Assembly (NCBI RefSeq): GCF_013004065.1
Contig: NZ_CP053084.1
Location: forward strand, 2,914,001-2,978,000
DNA from: Limnobacter sp. SAORIC-580
GTDB taxonomy: Bacteria > Pseudomonadota > Gammaproteobacteria > Burkholderiales > Burkholderiaceae_B
Length of the DNA stretch: 64,000 nt
Direction of reading: 5' to 3'
Under the pieces are notes generated by a model, which had not been told where the DNA came from, made no database searches, and saw only the letters and a list, made by a program, of their open reading frames with translations. The translations under genes were made by a program, and so were the position numbers. Within the stretch, counting starts at the first letter, position 1. Every line of letters begins with the position of its first letter. Below are positions 1 to 8,650 of the stretch, in pieces.

Positions 1-80
1 ATGGCTGGCTGGGCAATCAGGCCAAAACCCAAAGCTGCGGCCGCAACCCATTGAAATAACTTGTTCACTGCAATATTCAT
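1..80 (-). CDS. mlaC: MlaC N-terminus (partial), phospholipid-binding periplasmic protein
   Basis: Only the first 26 codons lie in the window; the gene runs off the left edge. The reading frame opens with ATG at 78-80 and encodes a typical signal peptide start (MNIAVNKLF followed by a hydrophobic stretch ending in AQPA). A GGAAG ribosome site sits just upstream on the minus strand. Identity as MlaC is inferred from position: the gene follows mlaF, mlaE, mlaD and mlaA, the usual order in betaproteobacteria. MlaC shuttles phospholipid between the outer-membrane MlaA complex and the inner-membrane MlaFEDB transporter. The mature domain is not visible, so the call rests on context. Confidence 0.7.
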   Translation of the reverse strand, partial: MNIAVNKLFQWVAAAALGFGLIAQPA

Positions 81-152
81 GATTCTTCCAAAATGCTTGT
101 GGTTAGTCTAAAAACGCAATACCTACCCAAGGGTTGACCACCCCAAAGCCAA

Positions 153-1049
153 TCAGTTCAACAAACCCAAGCCAGACTTGGCCCGCTCGCTTTGCTGCAG
201 GTCGATTGGCAAGCCAATGGGTGAATTTGAGTCGGGCTGTGCATTCGAAGCCGCACTGCTTGGTTCAATCTGCATCAACGCAGCCTTGAAGGGTGGAAAG
301 GACTCGGGAATGTGGCTACGCGACTCTTCCTCGAAATCCTCGTAGCCTTGCTCGTCGGGGTCAGGGGCACCATCTCGCACCAAACTGGCACGGCGCTTCA
401 AGTAGGCGTCGCGCACAAAAGCGTATTGGTCCAGTGCCACGCGTTCTACCAGGTCAGTAGCTGGCAACAGTCGCGCACGGGTGTTCACCACGTTCACAAC
501 CAGCAAACTGTTACGCACCCTGACGTCGTCATAGTGATAAAGCGGATCAAGCGGCGCATCGACAAGCCGGGCAGGTGCGTCACGCAAGGTGCTGGGCCCC
601 AAGAGAGGCAACACCAGGTAAGGGCCTGAACCCACACCCCACACGCCCAAGGTTTGACCAAAATCCTCGTCGTTTTTCTGGAATCCCAGTTCTGTGGCCA
701 CGTCGGCCAAACCCACAATTCCGATGGTTGTATTCAGGGCAAAACGCGTGATGTCGCTGCCTGCTGCCTTGGGCTTGCCTTGCAGCAAGTTGTTGACCGC
801 GACGCTGATGTCATCGAGATTGGAAAAGAAATTTCCGATCACAGTTTTGATTTCTGGCGGCGTTACCTTGTCGTAACCCTGCGCCAGTGGCTTCACCACC
901 GCCTTGTCAACCACTTGGTTAAATCCGTCAACAGAACGGTTGAATCCTTCCAAGGGGTCTGACTCAGAAGGGGCGCGCATGCTGGTGCATGCGCTGGACA
1001 AGCCAAGCACGCCTAGCAGCAAAATCACTTTTCGAATGGACATTAACAC
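153..1049 (-). CDS. mlaA: MlaA (VacJ) outer-membrane lipoprotein
   Basis: MlaA removes mislocalised phospholipid from the outer leaflet of the outer membrane and passes it to MlaC. The 298-residue product starts with a lipoprotein signal ending in LSSAC (Cys21). It continues with the family's DPLEGFNR motif near residue 31 and the conserved block with NLLQGKP, RFALNTTIG and YLVLPLLGPST. The C-terminal 60 residues are acidic and Pro/Ser-rich and look like a lineage-specific tail. The GTG start has GGGGA at a good distance; an ATG two codons later is the alternative. It lies 15 bases after mlaD and about 70 before mlaC, so it is part of the mla operon. Confidence 0.95.
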   Translation of the reverse strand: MLMSIRKVILLLGVLGLSSACTSMRAPSESDPLEGFNRSVDGFNQVVDKAVVKPLAQGYDKVTPPEIKTVIGNFFSNLDDISVAVNNLLQGKPKAAGSDITRFALNTTIGIVGLADVATELGFQKNDEDFGQTLGVWGVGSGPYLVLPLLGPSTLRDAPARLVDAPLDPLYHYDDVRVRNSLLVVNVVNTRARLLPATDLVERVALDQYAFVRDAYLKRRASLVRDGAPDPDEQGYEDFEEESRSHIPESFPPFKAALMQIEPSSAASNAQPDSNSPIGLPIDLQQSERAKSGLGLLN

Positions 1050-1064
1050 TTCAAATCCCCTTCA

Positions 1065-1538
1065 TCACTTTTCGGAGTCGCCTTCCGAGGCTTTGCTAAA
1101 CAGAAACTGGCTAATCAGGTTTTCGAGTACCACGGCAGACTGGGTACGCGCAAACTTCTCGCCGCTGGCTAGATTCTCGAGATCTCCACCGGCCTCAATA
1201 CCCACATATTGCTCGCCCAGCAAGCCTGAAGTGAGAATTCTAGCTGAAGAGTCCTTGGGAAACTCGAAGCCCTCCTCCAAATCCAGGGACACGACTGCTC
1301 GGAATGTGACTGGATCAAGATTGATGTTGGCCACGCGCCCCACGGTAACGCCCGCACTTTTGACCGGCGCACGGGGCTTCAGACCACCGATATTGTCAAA
1401 TTCAGCTGTCACCCGGTATTGGTCACCTGTGGTGAAAGAACTCAGGTTGCCTGCCTTCAAGGCGAGAAATACCAGAGCAAGTGCACCAATCAGCACAAAC
1501 AGGCCCACCCAAAAATCCACTGCCGTGTTCTTTTTCAT
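1065..1538 (-). CDS. mlaD: MlaD, MCE-domain lipid transport subunit
   Basis: A 157-residue protein with one N-terminal membrane helix (about residues 8-26) followed by an MCE/MlaD domain (about 38-116) containing GLKPRAPVKSAGVTVGRV. MlaD forms the hexameric periplasmic ring of the MlaFEDB transporter that moves phospholipids between the inner membrane and MlaC. The length is normal for the family. It lies between mlaE (12-base gap) and mlaA in the operon. Confidence 0.95.
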   Translation of the reverse strand: MKKNTAVDFWVGLFVLIGALALVFLALKAGNLSSFTTGDQYRVTAEFDNIGGLKPRAPVKSAGVTVGRVANINLDPVTFRAVVSLDLEEGFEFPKDSSARILTSGLLGEQYVGIEAGGDLENLASGEKFARTQSAVVLENLISQFLFSKASEGDSEK

Positions 1539-1550
1539 ACCTTCAATCCG

Positions 1551-2336
1551 TTAAATACTGAACATGAGTGCTGTAAGCACGAAATCGAGACCCAAAATGG
1601 TCAGGGAAGAAATCACCACTGTTCGGGTAGTCGCCCTGGAAACACCCTCAGGCGTGGGCTGGCAGGCGTAGCCCTGAAACAGGGCAATTGAGCTTACAGC
1701 CACACCAAACACCACGCTTTTGATCACGCCGTTGAGAATGTCATCGCGTACATCGACGCCCGCCTGCATTTGAGACCAGAATGCACCAGCATCCACGCCA
1801 ATCAGCAGCACACCCACCACATAACCACCAAAAATACCCACGGCACTGAACAAACCCGCCAGCAGCGGCAGGGAAATGAGGCCCGCGATCCAGCGAGGCG
1901 AGACAATACGCGCCTTCGGATCAACTGCCATCATTTCCATGGCAGTCAGCTGCTCCCCTGCTTTCATCAGACCAATTTCAGCAGTTAGCGACGTACCAGC
2001 CCGGCCTGCGAACAACAAGGCAGAGACCACCGGACCCAATTCACGCACCAGTGACAAAGCAACCAAGAGACCCAAGGCCTGTTCGGCACCATACCTGTTC
2101 AAGGTGTAATAACCCTGCAAGCCCAAAACGAAACCGACAAAAAGCCCTGAGACCACAATGATGACCAGAGAGTAATTGCCGATGAAATGAACCTGATCAA
2201 TGATGAGGCGGGGGCGCAACAGGGCTTTGGGAAGCAACATGAACAAGGTGCCCACGAAACGCGCAAAAATCCCCAAGCCAGCGATTGTGGCAATAACACC
2301 TGCACCCAGACGGGAAACCAAGAGGACCGGATTCAT
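1551..2336 (-). CDS. mlaE: MlaE, ABC transporter permease for phospholipid
   Basis: A 261-residue multi-pass membrane protein of the MlaE/YrbE family. The conserved core is visible: [35 protein letters not shown] and a [11 protein letters not shown] cytoplasmic coupling stretch, followed by three more hydrophobic helices. It is the membrane-spanning dimer of the Mla transporter and sits between the ATPase MlaF and the MlaD ring. Its start overlaps the stop of mlaF by four bases, suggesting translational coupling. Confidence 0.95.
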   Translation of the reverse strand: MNPVLLVSRLGAGVIATIAGLGIFARFVGTLFMLLPKALLRPRLIIDQVHFIGNYSLVIIVVSGLFVGFVLGLQGYYTLNRYGAEQALGLLVALSLVRELGPVVSALLFAGRAGTSLTAEIGLMKAGEQLTAMEMMAVDPKARIVSPRWIAGLISLPLLAGLFSAVGIFGGYVVGVLLIGVDAGAFWSQMQAGVDVRDDILNGVIKSVVFGVAVSSIALFQGYACQPTPEGVSRATTRTVVISSLTILGLDFVLTALMFSI

Positions 2337-3121
2337 GCAAAGTCCTCCTGTAAGTTGCGTGCGGGGTAATGAAACTTCACTGGCCCCTCAGGCAAGCCCT
2401 TGATGAACTGTTGAACATACAGATCCTGATTGGCCTCCACTTCAGCAGGTGTACCCTGTGCCAGCACTTTGCCGTTTGCAATCACGATGACATGGTCGCT
2501 GATTGCAAATGACTCGTGAATATCGTGTGTGACCACCACCGAGGTGGCACCCAAAGCATCATTTAGCGTGCGAATGAGATTCGCCGTAATACCCAATGAA
2601 ATCGGGTCAAGCCCGGCAAAAGGCTCGTCGTAAAAAATCAGTTCTGGATCCAGAGCAATTGCGCGCGCCAAGGCCACTCGCCGACTCATACCACCGGAAA
2701 TTTCTGATGGAAAAAGATTGCTGGCTCCTCGAAGACCCACCGCCTGCAACTTCAATAGCACCAAATCGCGAATGGCCGCCTCGGGAAGGTTGGTGTGTTC
2801 GCGCAGCGGAAAGGCCACATTCTCGAAAACGCTCAAGTCGGTGAACAAGGCACCAAACTGAAAAAGCACACCGATTTTTTTGCGAAATGCATACAGTTGC
2901 TGCGTGCTTGCAGTCACCACATTTTGGCCGAGCACTTGAACTTCACCCCGATTCACCGGGTACTGGCCGCACATGAGACGCAGCAAAGTAGTTTTGCCCG
3001 AACCGGAGCCACCCATGACAGAAACCACTTTGCCCTTGGGAATGTCCAGCGAAATGTTTTCCAGAATGAGGCGATCGGCATAGCCGAAATCCACGTTTTT
3101 TAATTGAGCAACAAAGCCCAT
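2333..3121 (-). CDS. mlaF: MlaF, ABC transporter ATPase for phospholipid
   Basis: A 262-residue ABC ATPase, first gene of the mlaFED-mlaA-mlaC operon. Walker A is GSGSGKTT at residues 38-45, the signature SGGMS at 142-146 and Walker B LIFYDE at 161-166, followed by a switch histidine in VVVTHD. The SGGM signature (Met for the usual Gln) is typical of MlaF. It powers lipid movement through MlaE. The short gap before it (about 165 bases to the divergent secretin gene) must hold promoters for both directions; no convincing hexamers could be assigned. Confidence 0.95.
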   Translation of the reverse strand: MGFVAQLKNVDFGYADRLILENISLDIPKGKVVSVMGGSGSGKTTLLRLMCGQYPVNRGEVQVLGQNVVTASTQQLYAFRKKIGVLFQFGALFTDLSVFENVAFPLREHTNLPEAAIRDLVLLKLQAVGLRGASNLFPSEISGGMSRRVALARAIALDPELIFYDEPFAGLDPISLGITANLIRTLNDALGATSVVVTHDIHESFAISDHVIVIANGKVLAQGTPAEVEANQDLYVQQFIKGLPEGPVKFHYPARNLQEDFA

Positions 3122-3288
3122 GGGGGCTCCTTAATAAGCGAATACGAATTTGGGAGCTATTGTACCCCGAAGGGCATGCACTCACCATCCAAATGGTGAC
3201 AGGCTCACCCACAAGGCATGACCACGAAGCGTGGAAATGGTTTCATCAAAGTATGATCCGCAGCACTTAAACCCTGAAAAGTCTGCCC

Positions 3289-5229
3289 GTGCCATCACTG
3301 CGTGCGTTTTTAATCGGCCTCACCTCGATCCTGAGCGCTTGCGTGGCCATGCCACCCCAACAAAGCATTGGAATTGCGACATCCGAGTTTGGGCAAACAC
3401 TCGAGTTGAATGCCATTTTTTGGGCAGATAAGGTTCAACACAGCAGCAACGCCTGGCAGAGACATCAACAAACATTCACCTTTCGGCTCGAAAACATACC
3501 TGCCAGTCACGTGCTTGAACTGATCTCCCGCGAAATAGAACTTGGCTATGAAATGGATGGCTGTGGCGACTCTCCGGTCAGCCTGGTGGGAAAAGACATG
3601 CCACTTCAACAGGTCATTGAAAGCCTGGAACTTCAAGCAGGGGCCAGCGTGCGCTTTGAAGCAAAACAGCTGTCCATGCGGTGCGAGGTTGATGAACTGA
3701 GGGTGTATACCCTCGACTACCTGTCAATTGCGCGGCAAATGAATGATTCATCGAGCCTGAGTTCGGCAATCGCTGGCGGCCCGCGCGAGTTAACGGATCG
3801 CCGGGAGACAGGCAATCGCTCAGAACTGATTCTGAACAACTCACAACAACACGATTTGTGGCAAGACATCTCAAGTCAAATTGAACAGATCATTCAGGTG
3901 CAGGTAAAACCGATCGAACTCTCAACCCGGGAGCGCGTCATTGATGAAGATGAAGACCGAGCCTATGCAAGTACACGCAACATTTCACCTCGCCGCGCAC
4001 AACCCAATTTGAGAAGTACAACGGCGGTGTCCACCGAGAAACGGGACATCACGACAACGCGCAAGGAAACACGCTCGGGGCGAGTCATCGCCAACCCGGA
4101 ATCAGGAACCGTGTCGGTGATTGCGAAACCCAGCCAGCACCGCAGGGTAGCCCAATGGCTTGAGCAAATCCAACGCAGGGTTGATCGACAAATCGTGATT
4201 GAAGCGGTCATCACCGAGATCTCGTTAAACGATCGCTATGAGCGTGGAATTGACTGGAACGTGCTTCGTCAAAACGGAATTACCGCAGGCCTGGCTGTGC
4301 AGGGGCTGAATCTTGGTAACCCCGCGTTCACTGTGAATGCCCTGCGAACCACCAGCAACACCGACACCAATGTAGCCTTGCGCCTGCTGGAGGAATTCGG
4401 AAAAACCGAAGTGCTTTCGTCGCCGCGTGTCGTGACCATGAACCAACAGGCCGCCGTGCTGAAGGTAATCGACAACCGGGTGTATTTCACAACCGATGTT
4501 CAAACCAGCGCGCCCACACAAAACAGCCCAGCTTTTTCCACATTCACTACTCAGGTTCAAACCGTACCGGTGGGTTTCCTGATGACGGTGACACCGCAAA
4601 TTGCAGACAACAATGCAATTCAGTTGCGGGTTCGCCCCACACTCAGTCGCATCGTGGGTTTTGTGCAAGATCCCAACCCAGCCCTGCAACAACTCAACAT
4701 TATTAGTCGGGTACCCGAGGTACAAACCCGCGAACTGGAATCGATACTCCGATTGAAAAGCGGTGAAATGGCCTTGCTGGGTGGATTGCGCCAAAAAGAA
4801 AACAGCAGCCTGAACCGAGGTATTCCCGGTGCCCCGGAATCTATCGACCTGATCACTCAAAGCGAAAACCGCGGTGAGAGCCACATTGAACTGGTGGTGT
4901 TGCTCAAAGCGACTGTGCTGGAGAGTGCGACAGCAAATCAATCCCAAACCAACAAGGAATTGGGTGAGCTCAACAAAGCCCTGGCTGCCGGCCTGACCAT
5001 GTATCAGGCTGGACAAAACAAAGCCCTGAACGCGCTACTTGAGCTTTTAATCGAACGCTTCCCGCACACACCTGAGCCCTTCTACAACATGGCACTTCAT
5101 CAAAGCAGCCTTGGACACTTCACCAATGCCCTCGCCTACTTGTCGCAAGCCGAGGCGCAATGTGCGCTACACGAATGTTCACTACCCCTGCTTACGGTAC
5201 GTTCATTGATTCAGGCAAAACTTCAATGA
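3289..5229 (+). CDS. MshL-like lipoprotein secretin with C-terminal TPR-like tail
   Basis: An outer-membrane secretin, first gene of an eight-gene type IV pilus / type II secretion-like operon. The 646-residue product has a lipoprotein signal ending in ILSAC (Cys18), an STN-like N domain (about 58-140), a Secretin_N domain around 250-330, and the secretin core (about 365-540) with TEVLSSPRVVTMNQQAAVLKV, VPVGFLMTVTPQI and the terminal block LKSGEMALLGGLRQ. This arrangement resembles MshL of the MSHA pilus. The last 100 residues (about 555-646) look like two TPR-type helical repeats, which MSHA systems normally place on a separate protein (MshN). The start is GTG with only a weak ribosome site. 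Confidence 0.85.
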   Translation: MPSLRAFLIGLTSILSACVAMPPQQSIGIATSEFGQTLELNAIFWADKVQHSSNAWQRHQQTFTFRLENIPASHVLELISREIELGYEMDGCGDSPVSLVGKDMPLQQVIESLELQAGASVRFEAKQLSMRCEVDELRVYTLDYLSIARQMNDSSSLSSAIAGGPRELTDRRETGNRSELILNNSQQHDLWQDISSQIEQIIQVQVKPIELSTRERVIDEDEDRAYASTRNISPRRAQPNLRSTTAVSTEKRDITTTRKETRSGRVIANPESGTVSVIAKPSQHRRVAQWLEQIQRRVDRQIVIEAVITEISLNDRYERGIDWNVLRQNGITAGLAVQGLNLGNPAFTVNALRTTSNTDTNVALRLLEEFGKTEVLSSPRVVTMNQQAAVLKVIDNRVYFTTDVQTSAPTQNSPAFSTFTTQVQTVPVGFLMTVTPQIADNNAIQLRVRPTLSRIVGFVQDPNPALQQLNIISRVPEVQTRELESILRLKSGEMALLGGLRQKENSSLNRGIPGAPESIDLITQSENRGESHIELVVLLKATVLESATANQSQTNKELGELNKALAAGLTMYQAGQNKALNALLELLIERFPHTPEPFYNMALHQSSLGHFTNALAYLSQAEAQCALHECSLPLLTVRSLIQAKLQ

Positions 5230-6224
5230 AGCAAATACAGCCGGACACTGCCTTCAAGAACATTGACAACACGATTGCTTATGCCAGCGCTGCAAATGCA
5301 TCGGACATACACATTACACCCTCACCCATGAACTTCTGGGTGCGATTGCGCGTCAACGGAAAACTGGGGCAGGCGCTGGGCATTCCGAGCGACGCAGGCA
5401 GGTCGCTTATTCAAGCATTCAAGGCCGAAAGCAAAATGAATATTGCTGAAACGCGCCGCCCACAAGACGCACGGCTAACTCGCAACAACCTTGATCTTCG
5501 ACTGGCGACCCACCCTAGCTTGCACGGAGAAAACCTCGTGATCCGGCTGTTGAATACGCACAGCCGCATGCCCTTGAATCGGCTTGGCTTGAGTCAGGCC
5601 GCCTTGACGCATATTCAGCAACTGCTTGCCCACGAGCACGGACTCACATTGGTAGCCGGCGCCACTGGCAGCGGGAAAACAACCACGCTGCATGCGATGC
5701 TCAACAACCTGGGTGCATGTGCAGGTCGGATTGCAACACTTGAAGACCCAGTAGAAATCATCAATCCCGAGGCAGTTCAAACCGACTTGTCGCGGCTACC
5801 TCACCTGAACTTTGCCTCGGGCTTGCGTTCATTGATGCGCCAGGACCCGGACACCATTCTGGTTGGCGAAGTCAGGGATGAAGAGACCGCCGAACTTACC
5901 TTGAATGCTGCCCTGACAGGGCACCGGGTTTTCGCATCGGTTCATGCACCGGATTGCCTTGGGGCCATCAGCCGGCTTACCGAACTGAATGTGCGCCTGG
6001 GCAGCCTGATGAACTGCTTGAACGGTATTGTCACCTTGCGCTTGAAACCCGCAGAACAAGATGAACAACGCCAATTGTGGGCTGAAATTGTCAACCTGAA
6101 AAACATGCCCCGCAAAGGAATCCTCAGTTGCAAGAGCATTGATGAACTGATGCAACTTTTCTCATCGGCAAATCACCTTCCGTTTCCATCATCGTCAACC
6201 TTGAACCCAAGCTATGAAAACTAA
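5226..6224 (+). CDS. Short GspE/PilB/MshE-family assembly ATPase
   Basis: Hexameric ATPase expected to drive pilin or pseudopilin polymerisation at the inner membrane. Walker A is GATGSGKT at about residues 145-152; an Asp box (TLEDPVE) and Walker B with LVGEVRDEETAE follow, then the His box in ASVHAPD. At 332 residues it is far shorter than typical GspE or MshE (500-570): the N-terminal MshEN/T2SSE_N domain is absent, and no CxxC zinc site is seen after Walker B. It opens at the ATG overlapping the secretin stop (ATGA); a longer reading from 5160 would overlap the secretin further and is unlikely. Confidence 0.85.
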   Translation: MKQIQPDTAFKNIDNTIAYASAANASDIHITPSPMNFWVRLRVNGKLGQALGIPSDAGRSLIQAFKAESKMNIAETRRPQDARLTRNNLDLRLATHPSLHGENLVIRLLNTHSRMPLNRLGLSQAALTHIQQLLAHEHGLTLVAGATGSGKTTTLHAMLNNLGACAGRIATLEDPVEIINPEAVQTDLSRLPHLNFASGLRSLMRQDPDTILVGEVRDEETAELTLNAALTGHRVFASVHAPDCLGAISRLTELNVRLGSLMNCLNGIVTLRLKPAEQDEQRQLWAEIVNLKNMPRKGILSCKSIDELMQLFSSANHLPFPSSSTLNPSYEN

Positions 6225-7251
6225 GCCACTTGGCGACAGAATAAAGCCCGCCACCTGGCGTACTTGGTTGGGCCAATGGGCTGAATTGTTGCAGTCTGGC
6301 ATGCCCGCGCTTGATGCACTTTCACTGAGCAGTGAACTGCAAAATGGCCATTCACGAGGAAAACTTTTAAACTTGGGCTTATCCCGGGCATCGCGCTTTC
6401 TCCAAGAAGGGCAGAACATTCAAACCGCCTTTCGTGCCGCATTTGGCAAAGTGCCCATGCACCTGGAAATTGCACTGGTGTGTGCACAAGCCAGCGGTGA
6501 TCTTGGCTTGGCCTTACAAACCCAACTGGATCGCTGGAAAACCACCAGCGATGCACAACACACCTTGGGTAAAAGCCTTGTTTATCCAATGCTGGTTTTA
6601 ACGCTGGCCTGCGCGTGCTGGGTATTGCTGCATCACGTGAGTGCACCGCATTTAATACAAAAAACGAACACATCCACCCCCACCTTCACATTGTCAGACA
6701 GCCTGCTTTTCATCGGTATTGTCGTGTTGCCTATTGCCGCTTACTTCAAATTCAGACCCACCAAAACTCAAACTGAAACACAGACACTACTGCCAAACAA
6801 TCTTTGGCTTACATCGAATTTTTATCATGTGATTGCATGCGAACTCCATGCTGGCCTGGACTTGATGCACTGCCTACGCCACCGCATCCTGCCCACAGCA
6901 ACCTGGTGGGGTGGCACATACCTGTCAACGAAAACCCTGCACAGGCTTAACAAGCTGATGCTGGGCATTCAACAACAGTTAAAATTGGGCATGTCACTAA
7001 GCCAGTCGATACAGGCAGCCGGCGCACCTGGTTTTCTGGTTCGTCAAAGTCAACTGGCCGAGCAAACCGGCAACTTGGCTTACTGCTTTTTCCTGGCCTC
7101 AAAAGTGTACGAAATGCGGGCAAGGGAAACCCAACAACGCCTGCAAAACACCTTGCCTTCAATGGCCTTGGCCATTGCCGCACTTACCCTTGCGCTGGCC
7201 TATCAATTCACATTGGCACCGCTGTACAACAACCTGACTGGCCTGTCATGA
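6214..7251 (+). CDS. GspF/PilC/MshG-family inner-membrane platform protein
   Basis: A 345-residue protein with the duplicated T2SSF fold. Each half has a helical cytoplasmic domain (first repeat about 15-110 with QWAELLQSGMPALDAL; second about 195-305 with ACELHAGLDLM and QLAEQTGN) and is followed by membrane helices (about 118-135, 160-180 and 315-335). It is the membrane platform on which the ATPase assembles pilin subunits. The start overlaps the ATPase gene by 11 bases. Confidence 0.85.
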   Translation: MKTKPLGDRIKPATWRTWLGQWAELLQSGMPALDALSLSSELQNGHSRGKLLNLGLSRASRFLQEGQNIQTAFRAAFGKVPMHLEIALVCAQASGDLGLALQTQLDRWKTTSDAQHTLGKSLVYPMLVLTLACACWVLLHHVSAPHLIQKTNTSTPTFTLSDSLLFIGIVVLPIAAYFKFRPTKTQTETQTLLPNNLWLTSNFYHVIACELHAGLDLMHCLRHRILPTATWWGGTYLSTKTLHRLNKLMLGIQQQLKLGMSLSQSIQAAGAPGFLVRQSQLAEQTGNLAYCFFLASKVYEMRARETQQRLQNTLPSMALAIAALTLALAYQFTLAPLYNNLTGLS

Positions 7252-8108
7252 CAACTACACCAATGCATGCTGATGTGTGGGTGATTGAGCAGGGGCACGC
7301 AATTCTGTTTCGGCAACAAGACCAGCAATGGGCGGAAGAACAACGCCTTCCCTACAGTGAGTTTAGTGGCAGTGCAATTGCACTTTCCAGCTTCAGCCTG
7401 CCAGACACACTTGTATACCTCAATGTATTCCAAAACAAGATTGCGACCTCACCGTGGGCAGAGCACCGCTGGGCTGGAATTGCAGAAGACCCACCGAGAA
7501 TTATTGAATCACCGGCAACAACCGTTCACCAAGAGGTGCTGAGCGAACTGCGCAGCATGGGACAAAGCGTTCGGATTATTTCTTCGGAAAAATCTGCACA
7601 ATTCAATCGCGCTGTTCACATGGCACTTCTGAATACGCACGAATTCAAACACCTGAAGAATTTCTTGAATTCAAACAAACCGGGTATCAGCCAATTCCGC
7701 AGCAGCTTTCAACTTTATCTGGGCTTGTGGGTCAAACCTTCTCGCCATTATCAGGCGGTTCGCGGTGCCGCAGTTGCTTGCGTGCTGGGTACTTTTCTTT
7801 TGATGAGTTGGCACACAAACCAACAACAATCAAAACTCGAGAAAGCAAATTTGCAGCACCTCAAGAATTCGCTCGGTGCTGCGCCTCGCAACGCCAAAGA
7901 AGCGCCATTCGCCGGTTGGTTGGAACAGATTCGAAAATTTGGTCAAGACGAACGCGCAAACCTGCTTTCGCTGAAAATGTCGTGGGACGAACAGGGAGAA
8001 ATTCTGACCACAGCAGATTTGGCCCGGGCGCGAAAACGAGTGCCCAAGGGCTGCTCGCTCAATAATTCCACCCAAGCGCAATGCTCAGTTGGAGCAACAA
8101 ACCAATGA
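7248..8108 (+). CDS. Putative PilN/GspL/MshI-like assembly protein
   Basis: A 286-residue protein not recognised by sequence alone. It has a soluble N-terminal half (about 1-165), one membrane helix at about 170-187, then a periplasmic part of about 95 residues starting with a short coiled coil (QQQSKLEKANLQHLKNSL). This topology, and the place directly after the platform gene, match the GspL / PilM-PilN role of linking ATPase and periplasmic components. That function is inferred from topology and context. It overlaps both neighbours by four bases. Confidence 0.6.
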   Translation: MTTTPMHADVWVIEQGHAILFRQQDQQWAEEQRLPYSEFSGSAIALSSFSLPDTLVYLNVFQNKIATSPWAEHRWAGIAEDPPRIIESPATTVHQEVLSELRSMGQSVRIISSEKSAQFNRAVHMALLNTHEFKHLKNFLNSNKPGISQFRSSFQLYLGLWVKPSRHYQAVRGAAVACVLGTFLLMSWHTNQQQSKLEKANLQHLKNSLGAAPRNAKEAPFAGWLEQIRKFGQDERANLLSLKMSWDEQGEILTTADLARARKRVPKGCSLNNSTQAQCSVGATNQ

Positions 8109-8650
8109 GCAAACTGACAACGACAACACGGAGAATTGTTGGCTTTCGCTGGGTTCGCCCTGCAATCGATTTGGCGTTGTTGCTTACGGCCCTTTTTGCA
8201 CTGATCGCCCTGCGCAACATGGAAATTGAACAACAACTGAATCAGAAGCCAAACCTGCAAATTCAGCAATCAGTGCCAGTACGAAAAACTCTTTTTCTGG
8301 AGCAACAATTCAATACCGAAGCCGACTTGTGGCAAACCTGGAGCACTTGGATAAACACCAAACAGCCCGATTCAGGGCAATGCCTTGTGGAGACAAAACC
8401 CGCCCAAGTTGACACACCGTTTTACCTGTTGTGCTTTGGCAAAGAGCCCGCCAGCACTCGATCGAATATTGCGATCAACAACACCCTGCCGGGCAAAAAC
8501 CTTTTTGTTGCACCCTCGATGCCAACTGCAACAAAAACTGAAAAACCCGCAGCGAAAATTTCAGCGCCCGCCTACAAAGTGCAAGGCTGGATCATCACCC
8601 AGCGAGGTCAAAAAACTTTTGATCCTGTTCAGAAAAAGTGGCTGCCATGA
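8105..8650 (+). CDS. Putative PilO/GspM/MshJ-like single-TM assembly protein
   Basis: A 181-residue protein with one membrane helix at about residues 20-37 (LALLLTALFALIAL) and a periplasmic domain. The C-terminus contains YKVQGWIITQRGQKTFDP, which resembles the short beta domains of PilP/GspC-type proteins. It follows the GspL-like gene with an ATGA overlap, where pilO/gspM genes usually sit. The eight-codon longer reading from 8081 is less likely because the ATG at 8105 sits exactly on the upstream stop. Function is inferred from position and topology. Confidence 0.55.
   Translation: MSKLTTTTRRIVGFRWVRPAIDLALLLTALFALIALRNMEIEQQLNQKPNLQIQQSVPVRKTLFLEQQFNTEADLWQTWSTWINTKQPDSGQCLVETKPAQVDTPFYLLCFGKEPASTRSNIAINNTLPGKNLFVAPSMPTATKTEKPAAKISAPAYKVQGWIITQRGQKTFDPVQKKWLP

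Noticed and set aside
4225..5016. 263-codon antisense frame within the secretin
   Set aside because: A shadow of the secretin; codon pattern and protein composition are not gene-like and no start signal is present.
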